Assembly (NCBI RefSeq): GCF_037023745.1
Contig: NZ_CP146101.1
Span: 7,041,001 to 7,105,000, forward strand
Origin: Streptomyces sp. SCSIO 30461
Lineage (GTDB): Bacteria; Actinomycetota; Actinomycetes; Streptomycetales; Streptomycetaceae
DNA: 64,000 nucleotides
Direction of reading: 5' to 3'
The first letter of the stretch is position 1. Each line of letters opens with the position of its first letter. Position numbers and translations under genes: made by a program. The notes under the pieces were generated by a model. The model worked only from the letters and a program-made list of their open reading frames with translations. It had not been told where the DNA came from and ran no database searches. This document shows positions 55,976 through 64,000 of this stretch, in pieces.

Positions 55976-57061
55976 TTAGCTCACCGAGACCTGGCGTGAC
56001 CTGGCACACAGCTCCGCCAGCCGGGCTCCTGTGACCGGGGATGCGACCCCTTCCTCCGTAACGACCGCAGTCACCAACTCGGCCGGTGTGACATCGAACG
56101 CAGGATTGTAGGCAGACGGCGCGTACATGCCCGACACCTCCTGTCCCGACCTCTGCTCCACCTCTATCGACGCACCATCCGGGGTACCCAGATCCACCGT
56201 GGTGGTCGGTGCCACCACGATGAACGGCACGTGGTGGTACTTGGCCAGCACCGCCAGGGGATAGCTCCCCACCTTGTTCGCCACGGAGCCGTCGACGGCG
56301 ATCCGGTCCGCGCCGATCAGCACCGCGTCCACCTGCCCCGCCGCGAACAGCGATCCCGCCGCGTTGTCCGCGAGCAACCGATAGGGCATGCCATGCCCGT
56401 CGGCCTCGTAGGCTGTGAGCCGGGCGCCCTGGAGCAGCGGACGGGTCTCGTCCACCCACAGCGTGCGCAGCCGCCCCGCGCGGTGCGCGGCGAGAGCGAC
56501 CGCGAACGCCGTTCCCTCACCGCCCGAGACCAGCCGACCCGTGTTGCAGTGCGTCAGCACGCGATGGTCACCGGCCGGGAGCAGCTCATCCAGCAGGACA
56601 AGACCCTGCCGCGCCATTCGCTCGCTGGCCTCGATGTCTTCGCGGTGCAGCGCCCTGGCCGCGGCAAGCGCGGCGGCTGCCGCCTCCTGCCCGCCGGCGC
56701 CGACGCCGACCGCGCCCTTGTGGGCCGCGACCGCCCGCCGCACGCCGTAGCCGAGGTTCACCGCGGTGGGCCGCGCACCTTCCAGCGCGGCAGCCGACAT
56801 ATCGACGTCGTCGCCGCGCGCCGCCGCCAGGGCGACCCCGTACGCGCCCGCGATACCGAGCAGCGGGGCCCCGCGCACGGCGAGCGTCCGGATCGCTCGC
56901 ACCAGCGCCGGCACATCCCCGCAGACCAGCTCGACCTCCTCGGCCGGCAGCCTGGTCTGATCGAGTAGGACCAGTAGGGGCCCGTCAGGGTGCTCGTCCC
57001 ACCGCAGTGACGGCGGCGGGGTCCGGGCACTGTCAGGTGCCTGAATGTGCTGATCAGCCAT
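55976..57061 (-). CDS. mtnA: S-methyl-5-thioribose-1-phosphate isomerase
   Basis: 361 aa. AVRGAPLLGIAGAYGVALAA, the catalytic Cys in VLTHCNTGRLVSGG and the catalytic Asp in LIGADRIAVDGSVANKVGSY identify MtnA, which converts 5-methylthioribose-1-phosphate to the ribulose form in methionine salvage. Length is normal. The eIF2B-alpha-like fold has paralogues acting on ribose-1,5-bisphosphate, but the motifs favour MtnA. Divergent from the downstream membrane-protein operon, with a 194-nt gap. Confidence 0.93.
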   Translation of the reverse strand: MADQHIQAPDSARTPPPSLRWDEHPDGPLLVLLDQTRLPAEEVELVCGDVPALVRAIRTLAVRGAPLLGIAGAYGVALAAARGDDVDMSAAALEGARPTAVNLGYGVRRAVAAHKGAVGVGAGGQEAAAAALAAARALHREDIEASERMARQGLVLLDELLPAGDHRVLTHCNTGRLVSGGEGTAFAVALAAHRAGRLRTLWVDETRPLLQGARLTAYEADGHGMPYRLLADNAAGSLFAAGQVDAVLIGADRIAVDGSVANKVGSYPLAVLAKYHHVPFIVVAPTTTVDLGTPDGASIEVEQRSGQEVSGMYAPSAYNPAFDVTPAELVTAVVTEEGVASPVTGARLAELCARSRQVSVS

Positions 57062-57255
57062 TCGCCCAGTCTGCCCGCTACTGCACGCACAGTGAAGGCG
57101 GTAACAAAGGCGACAAGGATGATCCAGGGCCCGGTCAGGCTGCGAGCGCCGCGTGGGACGATGGCCGCCGGCCTTCCGTCAAGCGGACGGACGGGCATCA
57201 GGACAACAGCGGCTCGACGAGTCGGCCGCATGAGCACCCCACGAGGTGGACGACT

Positions 57256-58485
57256 GTGAACGACACTCCGGGCTGGGCAGCGCCCGGATCCGTGCCCGCC
57301 GACGGCCAGGACTCCGGAGTGCAGCGACCCACCGGCACGGACGATCCCGCCTCGAAGTGGTCCGAGCAGCAGCCGCCGCCCGGTGAGTGGACCCCGCCCG
57401 CAAGCCCGGGCGGCGGGTCCGAACCCCCGGTGCAGCCCGGCTGGGGCACTCAGCCCGGCCCCGGCGGCTGGGGCGGCGCGCCGAAGCAGGGCGACTGGGG
57501 AGCACCGCCCGCCGCGAAGCCCGGAGTGATCCCGCTGCGGCCCCTCGGTGTCGGCGAGATCCTCGACGGCGCGGTGTCGACACTGCGCGCGCACTGGCGG
57601 ACCGTCCTGGGCATCACGATCACGCTGTCCGTCATCACCCAGATCGCCGACATCCTCATCCAGCGCTACCTGGTTCCGGCGGCCCCGGCTCCCGATCCGG
57701 ACGCGACCCCGGAGGAAGCCCTCAACCAGGTCGTCGAATCCACCCAGTCGAGCCTGATCGCCTCGCTCCCGGCCCTGGGTATCGGGCTGATCACGGCCCT
57801 CGTCATCACGGCGCTGCTGACCGTGGTGATCAGCCGCTCAGTGCTGGGCCGTCCGGTCGACCTCGGCGACGCCTGGGCCGAGGCCCGACCGCGGTTGCTC
57901 CAACTCCTGGGCCTGACCGTGCTGATCGTGCTGATCTGCGCGGGCGCCATCACCGTGGGAATCCTCCCCGGACTGCTCCTCGATTCCGCCGCCCTGCGAG
58001 TGCTGGGCGTCCTCGCCGGTGTGCTCGTCACCATCTGGCTCTGGGTCCGCTTCGCCCTTGCCTCGCCCGCGCTGATGCTGGAACGGCGGGGAATCCTGAA
58101 CTCCATGCGCCGCTCCGCCAAGCTGGTCCACGGCGCCTGGTGGAGGATCTTCGGCATTCTGGTGCTGGTACTGGCGCTCACCTTCATCGTCTCGATGATC
58201 ATCTCGATTCCGTTCACCCTGCTCGCCTTCATCGCCGACGGAAGCGGTCTGGGCTCCCTGCTCAACGGCACGGCCCCTGAATTCGGCTGGCCGTTCCTGA
58301 TCATCACCGGGATCGGCGCGGTGATCGCCTCCGCCATCACCTACCCGATCTCGGCCGGAGTCACGGTCCTCCTCTACGTGGACCAGCGCATCCGCCGCGA
58401 GGCGCTCGACCTGGAACTGGCCCGGGCGGCCGGCATCCCCGGTTACGGCACGCCGACCCCCGGCGACACCTCCGCTGGGGGCTGA
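57256..58485 (+). CDS. Polytopic membrane protein, GdpP/glycerophosphodiesterase-type membrane domain
   Basis: 409 aa from the GTG at 57256. A Pro/Gly/Trp-rich cytoplasmic N-terminus (about 1-90) precedes six or so helices beginning IPLRPLGVGEILDGAVSTLRAHWRTVLGITITLSVITQIADI, the signature of the glycerophosphoryl diester phosphodiesterase membrane domain without the catalytic part. LERRGILNSMRRSAKLVHGAWWRIFGIL is typical. First gene of a five-gene operon; probable scaffold or transport role is inference. Confidence 0.82.
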   Translation: MNDTPGWAAPGSVPADGQDSGVQRPTGTDDPASKWSEQQPPPGEWTPPASPGGGSEPPVQPGWGTQPGPGGWGGAPKQGDWGAPPAAKPGVIPLRPLGVGEILDGAVSTLRAHWRTVLGITITLSVITQIADILIQRYLVPAAPAPDPDATPEEALNQVVESTQSSLIASLPALGIGLITALVITALLTVVISRSVLGRPVDLGDAWAEARPRLLQLLGLTVLIVLICAGAITVGILPGLLLDSAALRVLGVLAGVLVTIWLWVRFALASPALMLERRGILNSMRRSAKLVHGAWWRIFGILVLVLALTFIVSMIISIPFTLLAFIADGSGLGSLLNGTAPEFGWPFLIITGIGAVIASAITYPISAGVTVLLYVDQRIRREALDLELARAAGIPGYGTPTPGDTSAGG

Positions 58486-58489
58486 CGAC

Positions 58490-59188
58490 GTGTCCGTCAT
58501 GGGGGGAACCATCGCGGCGCGGCTGCTGCTGATCCGCGCGGACGACGGCACGGACCCACCGGTGGACATCCCCCGCGGCCCCGCCCGGGAGGCCGCCGAG
58601 CGGGAACTGTCCAAGCCGATGTACCACCAGAACGACCCGAACCTGCTCCAGCGCGGTCTCGATCGTTTCTGGGAGTGGGTCGACGGCGTCTTCGGCAGCG
58701 CGGCCGGGGTGACTCCAGGCGGAGCGGTCGGACTTGCCGTGATCGTGCTGATCGTCATCGCCCTGGCCGTCGGCCTCTGGTGGCGGCTGGGCACTCCCCG
58801 GCGCAGCCCTGCCTCCGGTGCGGCGCTGTTCCATGAGGGCCCCCGCAGCGCCGCCCAGCACCGGGCAACCGCCGAGGAGCACGCCGCAGCAGGCCGCTTC
58901 GACCAAGCCGTCCAGGAGCGGATGCGGGCGATCGTCCGCGCACTGGAGGAGCGTGCCCTGCTCGATCCCCGCCCGGGACGCACCGCCGATGAGGCTGCCG
59001 CAGAGGCCGGAGTGCCTCTGCCCGACCTCTCCGACGCACTCCGCTCCGCAGCGAGGACCTTCGACGACATCGCGTACGGCGGCCGTTCCGCCGACCAACA
59101 TGCCTATCTACGCTTCAAGGAACTGGACAACCGACTGGAGCTCACCAAGCCCCGGCTCAGCACGGTCGGCCGGGGAGCGGCCCGATGA
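58490..59188 (+). CDS. DUF4129 membrane protein
   Basis: 232 aa. One clear helix (AVGLAVIVLIVIALAVGLWWRL) and a cytoplasmic C-terminal DUF4129 domain (AVQERMRAIVRALEERALLDPRPGRTADEAAAEAG ... AARTFDDIAYGGRSADQHAYLRFKELDN). Often encoded with MoxR and DUF58 proteins and sometimes fused to transglutaminase domains. Starts 5 nt after the preceding stop and overlaps the next gene by 4 nt. Confidence 0.87.
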   Translation: MSVMGGTIAARLLLIRADDGTDPPVDIPRGPAREAAERELSKPMYHQNDPNLLQRGLDRFWEWVDGVFGSAAGVTPGGAVGLAVIVLIVIALAVGLWWRLGTPRRSPASGAALFHEGPRSAAQHRATAEEHAAAGRFDQAVQERMRAIVRALEERALLDPRPGRTADEAAAEAGVPLPDLSDALRSAARTFDDIAYGGRSADQHAYLRFKELDNRLELTKPRLSTVGRGAAR

Positions 59189-60399
59189 GGACCACGGCAA
59201 CCGGTGTTGCCCCGGCCGACACCTCCACCGCCCTCGGCACGCGCCAGATCTGGACCCGAACACGGGGTGTGCTGATCGTCCTCGTCATCCTTGTCTCGGC
59301 TGGAATCGCGCTCGCCGCCCTGCGCTCCGGCGACCAGCACGGCCGTCTCGACCCCCGCTCCGCGGACCGCGCCGGGAGCCGGGCCGTAGCCGAACTGCTC
59401 AAGCAGCGGGGGGTCGAGACCCACGTGGTCACCACGCTCGGCGAAGCAGCCGACGCCACCGGTCCCGACACGACACTCCTGGTGGCCACACCCAACCTGC
59501 TGACGAAGCATCAGCAGAAGTCGCTGCGCGCGTCCATGGCACTCTCGGCAGGCCGCACCGTACTGGTCGCCGCCGGGACCGACTCGGTGGCCGCTCTCGC
59601 ACCCGACGTTCGGGCCGAAGCCCAGATCTCCGTCACCGCCCGCAGCCCGCAGTGCACCCTTCCCGCCGCCCAGCGCGCCGGGAAGGTGGACATCGGCGGC
59701 GAGCGCTACGCGACGGATGGCCTTCCGAGCACCGACGCCTGCTACCTCAGCGACGGACTGCCGAGCCTGCTCACGATCAAGGAGGCTGGCGGCGGTGACA
59801 CCGTCCTCCTGGGCTCTCCCGACATCCTCTACAACGAGCGCCTCGGCGAAGAAGGCAACGCCTCCCTCGCACTCCAACTCCTAGGGTCCCGGCCCCATCT
59901 CGTCTGGTACCTCCCTTCACTCACTGATGAATCCCCCGTCGACGGCGGCGGGGACGAGTCCGGGGCGAGCACCCTCGCCGATCTGATCCCCGCCGGCTGG
60001 CTGTGGGGCACCCTCCAACTCCTGATCGCCGCACTGCTCGCCGCCGTCTGGCGAGCCCGCCGGCTCGGACCACTGGTGACGGAACACCTGCCCGTCGCCA
60101 TCCGCGCCTCCGAGTCGACCGAAGGCCGCGCCCGCCTCTACCGCAGGATCAATGCCCGCGACAGAGCCGCCGCCACGCTCCGTTCGGCCACGCGTTCACG
60201 TCTCGCCCCGATGCTCGGCATCGCCCCGCTGGACGCACATTCGCCGGAAATCCTCCTCCCCGCCGTGTCCGCGCATCTCCCCGCCGCAGACCGGGACCTC
60301 AGGGTCCTGCTCTTCGGTCCGGTTCCCGACGATGACGCAGCTCTGATCCGCCTGGCAGACCAACTCGACGCCATCGAAAGAGAGGTACGCACCTCATGA
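59185..60399 (+). CDS. DUF4350 membrane protein
   Basis: 404 aa. An N-terminal helix (GVLIVLVILVSAGIALAAL) and a C-terminal helix (LWGTLQLLIAALLAAVW) flank an extracytoplasmic region of about 230 residues that starts with the DUF4350 pattern (DPRSADRAGSRAVAELLKQRGVETHVVTTLGEA). A cytoplasmic tail of about 110 residues follows. Typical member of MoxR operons; ATGA overlaps on both sides show translational coupling. Confidence 0.88.
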   Translation: MRTTATGVAPADTSTALGTRQIWTRTRGVLIVLVILVSAGIALAALRSGDQHGRLDPRSADRAGSRAVAELLKQRGVETHVVTTLGEAADATGPDTTLLVATPNLLTKHQQKSLRASMALSAGRTVLVAAGTDSVAALAPDVRAEAQISVTARSPQCTLPAAQRAGKVDIGGERYATDGLPSTDACYLSDGLPSLLTIKEAGGGDTVLLGSPDILYNERLGEEGNASLALQLLGSRPHLVWYLPSLTDESPVDGGGDESGASTLADLIPAGWLWGTLQLLIAALLAAVWRARRLGPLVTEHLPVAIRASESTEGRARLYRRINARDRAAATLRSATRSRLAPMLGIAPLDAHSPEILLPAVSAHLPAADRDLRVLLFGPVPDDDAALIRLADQLDAIEREVRTS

Positions 60400-61379
60400 G
60401 CGCCCCGACCCCCGAGACCGCAGAGAAATCGGACAGCGCACGCGCCTCCCTGGAAGCGCTGCGAACCGAGATCGCGAAGGCCGTGGTCGGCCAGGACTCC
60501 GCAGTGACCGGACTCGTCGTCGCCCTGCTCTGCCGCGGTCATGTGCTGCTCGAAGGAGTCCCCGGCGTCGCCAAGACCCTCCTGGTCCGCGCTCTCGCCG
60601 CGTCCCTCGAACTCGACACCAAGCGTGTCCAGTTCACACCCGATCTGATGCCCAGCGACATCACCGGCTCGCTGGTCTACGACGCACGAACCGCAGAGTT
60701 CTCCTTCCAGCCCGGCCCTGTGTTCACCAACCTGCTGCTCGCCGACGAGATCAATCGGACGCCACCGAAGACCCAGTCGTCGCTGCTCGAAGCCATGGAG
60801 GAACGCCAGGTCACGGTAGACGGCACTTCGCGCCCGCTCCCCGAACCGTTCCTCGTCGCGGCGACCCAGAACCCTGTCGAGTACGAAGGCACCTACCCTC
60901 TCCCCGAAGCCCAGCTGGACCGCTTCCTCCTGAAGCTGACCGTGCCGCTGCCCACACGCCAAGAGGAGATCAACGTCCTCTCCCGGCACGCTGACGGCTT
61001 CAACCCACGTGACCTCCAGGCCGCGGGAATTCGTCCCGTCGCCGGGCCCGCCGACCTCGCTGCGGCCCGCGCCGCGGTCGCGAAGACCTCGGTGTCCCCC
61101 GAGATCGCCGGCTATGTCGTCGATATCTGTCGTGCCACCCGCGAATCCCCCTCGCTCACCCTTGGTGTCTCTCCTCGTGGAGCCACCGCTCTGCTCTCCA
61201 CCGCCCGAGCCTGGGCCTGGCTCACCGGCAGGGACTATGTGACCCCGGACGATGTGAAGGCGCTCGCCCTTCCCACTCTCCGACACCGCATTCAGTTGCG
61301 TCCCGAGGCGGAGATGGAGGGAGTCACCGCTGACTCCGTCATCTCCGCGATCCTCTCCCACGTCCCCGTTCCCCGCTGA
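60396..61379 (+). CDS. MoxR-family AAA+ ATPase
   Basis: 327 aa. GVPGVAKTLLVRALAASLELDTKRVQFTPDLMPSDITGS (Walker A variant GVAKT), NLLLADEINRTPPKTQSSLLEAMEERQVTVDG (Walker B) and AATQNPVEYEGTYPLPEAQLDRF (sensor 1) are intact. MoxR ATPases act as chaperones or activators of VWA-type partners, here presumably the adjacent DUF58 protein. Confidence 0.95.
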   Translation: MSAPTPETAEKSDSARASLEALRTEIAKAVVGQDSAVTGLVVALLCRGHVLLEGVPGVAKTLLVRALAASLELDTKRVQFTPDLMPSDITGSLVYDARTAEFSFQPGPVFTNLLLADEINRTPPKTQSSLLEAMEERQVTVDGTSRPLPEPFLVAATQNPVEYEGTYPLPEAQLDRFLLKLTVPLPTRQEEINVLSRHADGFNPRDLQAAGIRPVAGPADLAAARAAVAKTSVSPEIAGYVVDICRATRESPSLTLGVSPRGATALLSTARAWAWLTGRDYVTPDDVKALALPTLRHRIQLRPEAEMEGVTADSVISAILSHVPVPR

Positions 61380-61390
61380 GGCGCCGCACC

Positions 61391-62701
61391 ATGGCCCTCA
61401 CCGGAAGAACCGCTCTACTCGCCGCGCTCGGAGCCATCCCGGTCGGGGTACTGGCACCCAGCTGGGCCGGCATCCTGGCGGTGGATGCTCCGCTCTGTGT
61501 AGCAATTCTGTGCGACTACGCCCTGGCCGCACCAGTGCGAAAGCTCCAGTTCACTCGAAGTGGTGATACGTCAGTTCGACTCGGCGAGAGCGCTGAAGTC
61601 CAGCTCACCGTCACCAACCCATCCGGCCGTCCACTTCGCGCCGACCTGCGCGACGCCTGGCCGCCCAGCACCTGGCTGCCCGGCACGGAGCAGGCCGCCT
61701 CCCGACACAAGATCACGATCCCGGCCGGTGAGCGACGCCGAATCTCCACGATCCTGCGCCCCACACGACGCGGGGACCGTCACGCGGCCCGCGTCACCGT
61801 CCGCTCCTACGGGCCACTCGGCCTCGCGGCACGCCAGGGGAACCATGAGGTGCCCTGGTCGGTACGGGTGCTGCCGCCGTTCACCAGCCGCAAGCACCTG
61901 CCGTCGCGCCTGGCTCGGCTACGCGAGTTGGACGGTCGCACCAGCGTGCTCACTCGCGGTGAAGGCACCGAGTTCGACAGCCTCCGTGAGTACGTCCCCG
62001 GCGACGACACCCGCTCGATCGACTGGCGTGCCACCGCCAGGCAGCACACTGTCGCCGTTCGTACCTGGCGGCCGGAGCGTGACCGCCATATCCTCCTCGT
62101 GCTCGACACCGGACGCACCTCGGCGGGGCGAGTAGGCGATGTGCCCCGTCTGGACGCCGCCATGGACGCCGCATTGCTCCTCGCCGCACTCGCCACCCGG
62201 GCAGGGGACCGGGTGGATCTGCTGGCCTATGACCGCCGCGTCCGTGCCCACGTCCAGGGCCGCGCGGCCGGGGAAGTCCTCCCCGCGATGGTCAATGCCC
62301 TCGCACCGCTCGAACCCGAACTCGTGGAGACGGATGCACGCGGCCTCAGCGCTGTCGCGCTCCGCCATTCCCCGCGCGGCTCGCTCATCGTCCTGGTGAC
62401 GGGTCTCGACGCCGCCCCGATCGAGGAGGGCCTCCTGCCGGTGCTGCCTCAGCTCACCCAGCGCCACTCCGTCCTGCTTGCCTCGGTGTCAGACCCCCAT
62501 GTCCAAACGATGGTCGGTGGCAGGGGCACAATCGACGCCGTGTATGACGCCGCCTCCGGCGCACAGGCACTGGCACAGCGCAGGCGTACCGCGGAACAAC
62601 TGCGCCGGCATGGCGTCACAGTCGTGGACACGACTCCTGACGACCTTGCTCCCGCACTCGCAGACGCTTATCTCGCTCTGAAGGCGGCGGGCCGCCTCTG
62701 A
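61391..62701 (+). CDS. DUF58 domain protein (VWA-like), MoxR partner
   Basis: 436 aa. Two N-terminal helices (LLAALGAIPVGVLAPSWAGILAVDAPLCVAILCDYALAAPV) anchor it; the DUF58 signature EGTEFDSLREYVPGDDTRSIDWRATAR is at about 195-222, followed by a VWA-like domain with LLVLDTGRTS. Last gene of the operon, 11 nt after moxR; a promoter-free gap and the rRNA terminator follow on the opposite strand. Confidence 0.93.
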   Translation: MALTGRTALLAALGAIPVGVLAPSWAGILAVDAPLCVAILCDYALAAPVRKLQFTRSGDTSVRLGESAEVQLTVTNPSGRPLRADLRDAWPPSTWLPGTEQAASRHKITIPAGERRRISTILRPTRRGDRHAARVTVRSYGPLGLAARQGNHEVPWSVRVLPPFTSRKHLPSRLARLRELDGRTSVLTRGEGTEFDSLREYVPGDDTRSIDWRATARQHTVAVRTWRPERDRHILLVLDTGRTSAGRVGDVPRLDAAMDAALLLAALATRAGDRVDLLAYDRRVRAHVQGRAAGEVLPAMVNALAPLEPELVETDARGLSAVALRHSPRGSLIVLVTGLDAAPIEEGLLPVLPQLTQRHSVLLASVSDPHVQTMVGGRGTIDAVYDAASGAQALAQRRRTAEQLRRHGVTVVDTTPDDLAPALADAYLALKAAGRL

Positions 62702-62781
62702 CAGAAACCGGCGCCGGGAAGGTCCAAGGCCCCCGTCGTGGAGGCCTTGAGCCTTCGTTGCCGAACTTGCCTGGAAATGCA

Positions 62782-62817
62782 GAAGAGCCCCGTACCGTTC
62801 CCGGTACGGGGCTCTTC
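62782..62817 (-). terminator. Terminator of the rRNA operon
   Basis: Perfect 15-bp stem GAAGAGCCCCGTACC (62782-62796) / GGTACGGGGCTCTTC (62803-62817), 10 nt beyond the 5S 3' end. It can also stop the converging DUF58 operon. Confidence 0.9.
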
Positions 62818-62826
62818 CCAAAGATT

Positions 62827-62945
62827 GTTCGGCGGTGTCCTACTCTCCCACAGGGTCCCCCCTGCAGTACCATCGGCGCTGAAAGGCTTAGCTTCCGGGT
62901 TCGGAATGTAACCGGGCGTTTCCCTAACGCTATGACCACCGAAAC
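62827..62945 (-). rRNA. rrf: 5S ribosomal RNA
   Basis: Minus strand begins GTTTCGGTGGTCATAGCG and ends GGACACCGCCGAAC, whose ends pair as helix I; the internal CCGAACCCGGAAGCTAAGCC is the conserved loop B/C region. About 119 nt; ends are uncertain by one or two bases. Confidence 0.96.
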
Positions 62946-63021
62946 ACTATGAAGATATCCAACACAAACCAGCAAACAGCCTGTTCGTTACTTCAGAACT
63001 AACACAGTGGACGCGAGCAAC

Positions 63022-64000
<979 letters not shown>

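Overview
The window comes from a high-GC actinomycete, almost certainly Streptomyces. Evidence: very high third-position GC, frequent GTG and TTG starts, adjacent PkaA/PkaB-type kinases, a SigU/RsuA-type sigma/anti-sigma pair, an mtrA-mtrB-lpqB cluster, a 180-kDa-class NAD-glutamate dehydrogenase and an actinobacterial 5S/23S rRNA sequence. From memory, gene order closely follows the S. coelicolor core from about SCO2951 to SCO3020. Species cannot be named from sequence alone. No insertion sequence, prophage, tRNA or CRISPR array was found.

Layout. 1-5.6 kb (minus): start of an NAD malic enzyme, a HelD-type RNA polymerase-associated ATPase, anti-sigma factor and ECF sigma factor, and a CGNR zinc-finger regulator. 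5.7-8.4 kb: nitrate/nitrite module narK-nnaR with a GlnR-like box upstream. 8.4-12.9 kb: a three-gene envelope polysaccharide operon (membrane protein, deacetylase/GT2 fusion, acyltransferase) resembling mat genes. 13-15.5 kb: divergent LysR regulator and MFS exporter. 15.5-19.4 kb: tmRNA, smpB, a C-terminal processing protease, ftsX and ftsE. 19.7-22.6 kb: a small zinc-ribbon membrane protein, a sortase-anchored TDGG-repeat surface protein and prfB. 22.6-29.5 kb: two transmembrane Ser/Thr kinases divergent from a large FHA/P-loop ATPase protein. 29.6-33.4 kb: sugar-type ABC importer (binding lipoprotein and two permeases, no ATPase). 33.4-35.3 kb: TetR regulator with a clear operator, a TagG-like ABC-2 permease, and the internally deleted remnant of its ATPase gene. 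35.3-40.3 kb: gdhB. 40.8-43.5 kb: DJ-1/PfpI, HAD, DUF6912-like and Rv3235-like genes. 43.6-46.5 kb: secA. 46.7-48.5 kb: GNAT acetyltransferase and YcaQ/AlkX-like DNA glycosylase. 48.6-57.1 kb (minus): orphan LuxR-type response regulator, long hpf, comF, lpqB, mtrB, mtrA, mtnA. 57.3-62.7 kb (plus): a five-gene membrane/MoxR/DUF58 operon. 62.8-64 kb: 5S rRNA and the 3' third of 23S rRNA, both on minus.

Functional themes are housekeeping: envelope and division control (MtrAB, FtsEX, MoxR, Ser/Thr kinases), ribosome rescue and hibernation (tmRNA/SmpB, HPF, RF2), protein export (SecA) and nitrogen metabolism (NarK/NnaR, GdhB). The points most worth a second look are the collapsed ABC ATPase gene downstream of an intact permease, the TetR palindrome embedded in a 24-bp direct repeat, the LAETG-anchored repeat protein whose repeat DNA has a 48-bp higher-order period, the kinase/FHA-ATPase cluster, and a MalF-like permease carrying an extra beta-rich extracytoplasmic insert.
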